The translations under genes were made by a program, and so were the position numbers. Below are positions 58,901 to 64,000 of a stretch of 64,000 nt of DNA, piece by piece. The notes under the pieces were generated by a model. It was given only the letters and a program-made list of their open reading frames with translations. It did not search any database and had not been told where the DNA came from. Position 1 is the stretch's first letter. Every line of letters begins with the position of its first letter. The stretch covers positions 1-64,000 of the forward strand of contig LFMX01000008.1 of assembly GCA_001184405.1 (NCBI GenBank), in the 5' to 3' direction. The DNA comes from Candidatus Burkholderia humilis. GTDB lineage: Bacteria > Pseudomonadota > Gammaproteobacteria > Burkholderiales > Burkholderiaceae.

Positions 58901-60595
58901 TCAGGTCGCGCTCGTCTGACGCAGCTCCGGGAAATCCTCTTCCCAGAACTCGAACTCGCCGCGCGCGCCGTCTTGCGTGCGCGCGAATTCCTGCTTGCGC
59001 AGATCGACGCGGCGAATCTTGCCGGAAATCGTCTTCGGCAATTTGGCGAATTCGAGACGGCGGATGCGCTTGTACGGCGCGAGCCGTTCGCGCTAAAACG
59101 CAAACACGCTTTTGGCGATTTCCGGTCCGATCGAATAACCGTGACGCAGCGTGACGAACGCCTTCGGCACCGACAGGCGCAGCGCATCGAGACTCGGCAC
59201 GACCGCCGCTTCCGCGATCGCTTCGTGTTCGATCAGCATGCTTTCCAGTTCGAACGGACTCAGCCGATAGTCCGAGGACTTGAACACATCGTCCGCGCGC
59301 CCGACGTAGGTGAAAAACCATCCGCGCTGCGCGCCGCCACATCCGACGTGCGATAGAAACTGCCGCGCATCGCGTATTCGGTGGCCGCGGGATTGTCAGC
59401 GTAACCGGTCATCAGGCCGAGCGGCGGTGGATCGAGCATGAGCGAAATTTCGCCTTCTTGCGCGGCGTCGCCGTCCGGGTCGAGCAACGCCACCCGATAC
59501 CCCGGCAGCGGCCGTCCCATCGATCCCGGCACGAGTTTCTGCCCCGGCGTGTTGGCGATCTGCGCGATGGTTTCCGTCTGTCCGTAGCCGTCGCGGATCG
59601 GCACGCCCCACGCGGCCTGCACGCGCTCGACCACTTCGGGATTGAGCGGCTCGCCCGCGCCGACGATCTCGCGCAACTTCACCGCGTAAGATTTCAACGG
59701 CTCCTGCACGAGCATGCGCCACACGGTAGGCGGCGCGCAGAGCGTGGTGACATCGTGTTTCACGAGCACATCAAGCGCGCGCGGCATCGAAACGGGCGAA
59801 GTTGTAGATGAACACACACGCCTGCGCGTTCCCCGGCGCGAAAAAACAGCTCCACGCGTGCTTCGCCCAGCCCAGCTGATGTTCCAGTGCACGTCGCCGG
59901 GTTGCAGGCCGATCCAGTACATCGTCGATAAATGCCCGACCGGATAGCTCTGATGCGTATGCGCGACGAGCTTCGGCTTCGATGTCGTGCCCGACGTGAA
60001 ATACAAGAGATACGGATCGTTCGCGCTGGTTTCGGCGTCGGACGTGAAGGACGGCGACGCATCGTAGGCCGCCTCGAACGGCAGCCAGCCTTCCTTCGTT
60101 TCACCCACGGCGATGCACAATCCCGGCACTTCGCCGCCTTCGAACTTCTGCGTTTCGGCTGCATCAACGATAACGTGCTACACACGTCCCAGCGCGCTGC
60201 GGTCGCGCAAGTCGGCGCTCGCCAGTTGCGTGGTCGCGGGCAAGACGATCGCGCCAAGCTTCATCGCGGCGAGCATGGTGTCCCACAGTTCGACGCGGTT
60301 CGTCAGCATCAGCAAAATGCGCTCGCCGCGCGCCACGTTCAGCGCGCGCAAATGATTCGCGACGCGCGCGGAACGCTCGCTCAACTGCGAACGTGAGACG
60401 CGTCTCGCCGCCGCCTTCATCGACGATATGCAGCGCGGGCGCGGCATTGTCGCGTGCCATCGGATCGAAATAATCGAGCGCCCAGTTGAAGCGATCGAGC
60501 ACGGGCCACGCGAAATCGCGATACGCCGTGTCGTAATCCGTGCGATGCGCCAGCAGAAAATCGCGTGCGTCGATGAAGCTCTGGGCATTCGTCAT
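58901..60595 (-). pseudogene. Acyl-CoA synthetase (AMP-binding), multiply broken
   Basis: This would activate a carboxylic acid with ATP and Co[21 protein letters not shown] starts the gene. The P-loop-like motif LLYFTSGTTSKPKLVAH, the A5-type GYGQTETIAQIA and the catalytic-lysine end LPKTISGKIRRVDL are all visible, but in different frames. Breaks lie near 60390, near 60175 (with a stop), near 59870 and near 59310, plus a TAG at 59093-59095 before RERLAPYKRIRR. Joined length is about 560 codons, normal. An acyl-CoA dehydrogenase gene precedes it by 30 bases, so the pair would have handled a fatty or branched acid. Confidence 0.9.
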
Positions 60596-60625
60596 TGCGT
60601 CTCCGTAGTTGGTGTGGGGACGACG

Positions 60626-61763
60626 TCACACGTTGCGCGCGATCACCATCCGTTGCACTTCGCTCGTGCCTTCGTAAATCTGCGTGATGCGCGCGTCGCG
60701 GTAATGGCGTTCCACCGGATAGTCCTGCAAAAAGCCGTAGCCACCGTGAATCTGAATGGCGTCGGAACACACGCGCTCCGCCATTTCCGATGCAAACAGC
60801 TTCGCCTGCGACGCCTCCGATAGACACGGCACGCCTTCGGTGCGCATGCGCGCGGCGTGGTGGATCAGAAGGCGCGCGGCGTTGATCTGCGTCTGCATGT
60901 CGGCGAGCATGTTCGCGACCGACTGATGCTCGATGATCGGCTTGCGCGAACTGCACGCGCTCTTTAGCATAGGCGCGCGATGCATCGAAGGCCGCGCGAG
61001 CGATCCCCGGCGCCTGCGCCGCAATCCCGATGCGCCCGCCCTCCAGATTCGACAGCGCGATCTTCAGCCCTTCGCCGCGCTTGCCGAGCAGATTCGCGGC
61101 GGGAATCGCTCAATCGTCGAAATTGATCGCGCACGTATCCGACGCGCGGATGCCGAGCTTGTGCTCCGGCGCGCCGACATTGAAGCCGGGCGTATCGGTT
61201 GGCACGATGAAGGCTGAGATGCCGCGCTTGCCTTGTTCCGGATCGGTCACGGCGAAGACGATCGCCACGCCCGCGCGCTTGCTGTTCGTCACGAACTGCT
61301 TCGCGCCGGAAATCACCCACTTGCCGTCTTTTTCGATGGCGCGCACGCGCAAGTTGTTCGCCTCCGAGCCCGCCTGCGGTTCGGTCAGGCAGAACGCGCC
61401 GATCACTTCGCCGCTCGCGAGTTTCGGCAGCTATTCAGCTTTCTGCGCATCCGTGCCGTAGGCGAGAATCGGGCCGCAGCCGACGGAGTTGTGCGCGCTC
61501 ATCATCGTCGCGCACGAGGCGCAGCCCGTGGCGATTTCCTCCATCGCGAGCGCGTACGCGGTGTAGTCGCTGAAGGTGCCGCCGAGTTCGAGCGGCACGA
61601 TCATCCCGAGCAGGCCGAGTTCGCCGAGCGGACGAACGACGGCATCGGGAATCGCGCCGTCCTTGTCCCATTGCGATGCATTCGGCGTGAGCGCTTCGGC
61701 GGCGAACTGCCGCGCGGCATCGCGGATCATGCGCTGCTCTTCGGTGAGGAAGCCGTCGATCAT
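60626..61763 (-). pseudogene. Acyl-CoA dehydrogenase, two stops and a frameshift
   Basis: This flavin enzyme would oxidise an acyl-CoA to the 2-enoyl-Co[21 protein letters not shown] to [10 protein letters not shown] is followed by TAG at 61431-61433. Next come the FAD/substrate signature [18 protein letters not shown] and [20 protein letters not shown], then TGA at 61110-61112 before [21 protein letters not shown] frame change near 60955 (after ERVQF) precedes [18 protein letters not shown] and the catalytic-Glu block [18 protein letters not shown]. Joined length is about 378 codons, normal. It is divergent from a broken AraC gene and lies upstream of the acyl-CoA synthetase. Confidence 0.92.
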
Positions 61764-61862
61764 GGTTGAACCTGTAGACTGAATAGCCAACGAGTCTAGG
61801 CAATCGCCCGGCACGTGCCGATGCCCAAAACGATCACGCTAACTGAGCGCTTTCGCCACCTA

Positions 61863-62873
61863 GTGACAACCCCAACTTCTTTCGAGCGCGATTCAATTTC
61901 GGTCAGTCTGGTCGAATCGGCTTTGCAGTGCGCCGAGGCGCGCGGTGTCTCCCGCGATGCGCTGCTCGACGTGGCGGACATCGCGCCTGCCACGCTTGCA
62001 TCGCCGCGCGTGCGTGTCGCCCGTGCAGTACGCGAAGCTGTGGCACGCCATCGCCGATGCGCTCGACGACGAATTCTTCGGCCAGGACGCGCATCCGATG
62101 CGCCGCGGCAGCTTCGTGTTGATGTGCCACGCCACGATCGGCGCGCGTGACGGCGCGCAGGCGCTCGGGCGCATCGCAGATTTCATGCGGCTCGTGCTCG
62201 ACGAGTTGACGCTTCAGATCGATATCGACGAGACGCGTGTGCGCATTTCGCTTATCGATAAACGCGAGCCGAAAGGCATGTTCGCGTACGCGACGGCTTT
62301 TATCCTCGTGTATGGCTTGCTGTGCTGGCTGCTCGGGCGCCGGATCGAAGTGCTCGCGGCGCAAATGCGCTGCACGGAACCGGCCGATAGCGACGAATAT
62401 CGCCTGATGTTCTGCGACGAACTGCGCTTTGCCGCGCCGCGTTCTTTCGTCGATCTGTCGCCGGATTGCGCGCGTGTGCCCGTCGTGCAGATGACGGCCA
62501 CGCTGAAACGCTTTCTACGCGATGCGTCGGCGAATTTCATCGTGAAATATCGCAATCCGGATTCGCTCGCGGCGCGCGTGAAAAAGCATTTGCGCGAAAC
62601 CGCGCCGGCCGACTGGCCGGAGGCGGAGCGCATCGCGGCGGCGCTGAATATGGGCGAAGCGACCTTGCGGCGGCGGCTGAAACAGGAAGGGCTGACGTAT
62701 CAGGCGATCAAGGACGCGCTGCGCCACGATCTCGCCATTTCGCGTCTCGCCGATACGCGCGAGACCATCCCGCAAATCGCCGATGCACTCGGTTTCGCCA
62801 GCCGAGCGCGTTTCGGCGAGCGTTCCGGAAATGGACGGGCGTGCGCCCGGCGGATTACCGGCGCGAACGCTGA
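61863..62873 (+). pseudogene. AraC-family regulator with arabinose-binding-type N-terminus, frameshifted
   Basis: The sequence after a possible GTG start reads TTPTSFERDSISVSLVESAL, with an alternative upstream ATG at 61815. A frame change near 62020 precedes VQYAKLWHAIADALDDEFFG and a long open part (GSFVLMCHATIGARDGAQAL, ERIAAALNMGEATLRRRLKQ). A second near 62800 lies inside the last DNA-binding helix: LGFA-EPSAFRRAFRKWTGVRPADYRRER is expected and found one frame over. Domain order fits the Arabinose_bd-HTH_18 subfamily. Divergent position suggests it controlled the acyl-CoA dehydrogenase/synthetase operon. Confidence 0.88.
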
Positions 62874-62963
62874 ACGCCGCATTCACGTAATTCACGCGAT
62901 CTGCGGCTGAAGTTACGCGCTGCTATATTGAACGATCCGTTCACTTGCATCATGGAGCGCATC

Positions 62964-63122
62964 ATGACGAAAGCACGCCAGGACGAAGCCGCGAAGCCCG
63001 AACTGGTGAACGAAGAAGATCTGCTGGATGAAGCGCTGGAAGAAACGTTTCCGGCCAGCGATCCGATTGCCGTGCATCCGGAGCCGGAAACGGAAGACGA
63101 GCGGCGAGGCATCAAAAAATAG
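62964..63122 (+). CDS. Small acidic protein with LDEALEETFPASDPIA motif
   Basis: This 52-residue cytosolic protein starts MTKARQDEAAKPELVNEEDL and ends DERRGIKK. The block LLDEALEETFPASDPIAVHP is a widely occurring short motif in small proteobacterial proteins of unknown function. I chose ATG 62964 because GGAGCG precedes it at good distance; an in-frame ATG at 62952 is less well placed. The frame is clean and very acidic. No partner gene is evident. Confidence 0.75.
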   Translation: MTKARQDEAAKPELVNEEDLLDEALEETFPASDPIAVHPEPETEDERRGIKK

Positions 63123-63135
63123 ACACGAACCCGCA

Positions 63136-63798
63136 TTATGCGTTCGGCTCGTCCGCGTTCCCAAGCAGCGCGACGAGCTTTTCCACATGCTGATGCAGCA
63201 GCTTGACGTGCTTGTCGACCTGTTCCAGACGACCGGACAGATCGGCTTTCGCGGCTTCGCTCATGCGGTCCGACGCGTGCCGTTCATCGACTTTCGGCTG
63301 CATCGAATCGACTTGGAGCAAGCTGAGCTGGCGCTCGAGGCGTCGCAAATCCCGCGAAAGCAACTCTCGATTTTTCCTGAACAGCAATTCCCGCCGATTC
63401 GCCTCCGCCTGCTGCTGCGCCTGATCCGCGACGCGGCGCGTGGCTTCGGTCTGCGACAACAGCGGCTCCGGGCCGCGCAGCACCGAACGTTTGGGCTGCG
63501 TGCGCGGTGCCGCGAAACACGGCGACCGGCGCTTCCTCGTCGAGCGCGTGCTGGGTTTCGGCTGGAATCTCGTCCGCATCGTGGCGCTCGTCCATCCAGT
63601 GCGGCGGCAGGCCCGTCACCAGTTCGATGCCGCGCACGAATTTCTCGTTGAAATCGCGCTGACCGGCGACGATCAGCTTCATAAACGACGGCGAGAAATT
63701 CATCATGCGCGCGAGCCGTCCCGCGCCGCCCGGTGTGCCAACCAGCACTTGCAGGTTGGATCGCCAGACTAAAAAAGTGTTTCGTCGAAATCTCCCAT
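63136..63798 (-). pseudogene. Putative Xre-like DNA-binding protein with coiled coil, frameshifted
   Basis: The start MGDFDETLF runs into TAG; one frame over the sequence continues NLQVLVGTPGGAGRLARMMN, FSPSFMKLIVAGQRDFNEKF and GIELVTGLPPHWMDER. This resembles phage-repressor-type helix-turn-helix domains (RLA-LGVSPSFIS--, then IE-ALGLPPGWLD). A second frame change near 63570 leads to a long helical, Gln/Arg/Leu-rich part (ADQAQQQAEANRRELLFRKN, RELLSRDLRRLERQLSLLQV) that should form a coiled coil and ends GNADEPNA. Two indels make it non-functional. Function is inferred from the helix-turn-helix likeness only. Confidence 0.6.
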
Positions 63799-63913
63799 GA
63801 ACAGGCTCCTGGCAATTTCATGCGCCGAGTTCGTTCATTCCCCTGCGCGCGACCGATCGCGCGAACGCGCTGCGGTTTCGATTCCGAATGTGGCTGAAAC
63901 CGGGCGCCGTGGC

Positions 63914-63950
63914 GGCGCGCAAGCGCCGCGCGTACCGGCGCTTGCGCGCC
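63914..63950. repeat. Perfect 15-base inverted repeat near the window edge
   Basis: Arms GGCGCGCAAGCGCCG and CGGCGCTTGCGCGCC are separated by seven bases. There is no T run on either side, so it is not a standard terminator. No gene is supported in 63799-64000. Confidence 0.8.
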
Positions 63951-64000
63951 GCCTGCAATTCCCCGCGAGGCTCCGTGCGGAGCGCTCGCAGCAGCCGGCG

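Noticed and set aside
1-64000. CRISPR arrays, rRNA and tRNA genes
   Set aside because: No regularly spaced repeats, no conserved rRNA segments and no cloverleaf-forming sequence were seen on either strand.
1-64000. Sequencing error as the sole cause of the broken frames
   Set aside because: Some homopolymer slips could be errors, but in-frame nonsense changes, internal deletions of many codons, truncated ends and missense at invariant residues (HisP, MCP) need real mutations. Reads would settle individual sites.

Overview
The window looks like a chromosomal segment from a Burkholderiaceae bacterium (Burkholderia/Caballeronia/Paraburkholderia type). The support is high GC outside the middle third, Gram-negative general porins, the HisQMP amino-acid importer, sigma factors paired with anti-sigma factors, a PQQ dehydrogenase with its cytochrome, and Tn4371-type trb conjugation genes. 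The main feature is decay. By my reading about 40 of roughly 60 recognisable genes are broken, by substitutions to stop (nearly all explainable as G:C to A:T), by 1-2 base indels, or by internal deletions that join distant codons. Intact and dead paralogues lie side by side. This pattern, with long empty spacers, resembles the eroded genomes of obligate plant-associated Burkholderia such as leaf-nodule symbionts. That lifestyle is an inference; the decay is seen directly. Sequencing error could explain some homopolymer indels, but not the nonsense changes and deletions.

Layout. 1-6 kb: two tandem porins (one dead, one intact), a decayed histidine/lysine-arginine-ornithine ABC importer, and a dead pirin. 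6-10 kb: a deletion junction joining a truncated Spy-like gene head-to-head to a truncated OmpR-type regulator, followed by its intact histidine kinase, a small unknown protein, and a frameshifted diguanylate cyclase. 10.8-13.9 kb: the longest intact operon, a two-domain ABC permease and its ATPase. 14-18.4 kb: a damaged hicAB toxin-antitoxin module with a palindromic operator, two paralogous damaged lipoprotein genes, an intact sigma-54 activator, and small membrane-protein genes including a DUF883 member.

18.5-44.5 kb: a visibly lower-GC, gene-poor region. It holds a two-gene unit of unknown exported proteins, an intact AraC regulator and a dead relative, a dead chemotaxis receptor, a dead FecI-FecR-TonB-receptor iron system with its Fur-like box still visible, a dead HD-GYP protein, a third (dead) porin, two serine recombinases (one intact) flanking a perfect palindrome, and a dead threonine deaminase. 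44.6-47.1 kb: a high-GC conjugation remnant, trbE'-trbF-trbG-trbI', in which only trbG is intact.

47.1-64 kb: a dead glutathionyl-hydroquinone reductase with an intact divergent LysR gene; an ECF sigma/anti-sigma/periplasmic sensor operon in which one base change would have removed both a stop and a start codon; a dead DUF1800-DUF1501 pair; a dead PQQ-dehydrogenase/cytochrome c/ankyrin operon; an AI-2E-family transporter whose frame is kept by two compensating indels; two unknown small genes; and a dead acyl-CoA synthetase/acyl-CoA dehydrogenase pair with its broken divergent AraC regulator. I saw no rRNA, tRNA or CRISPR array.
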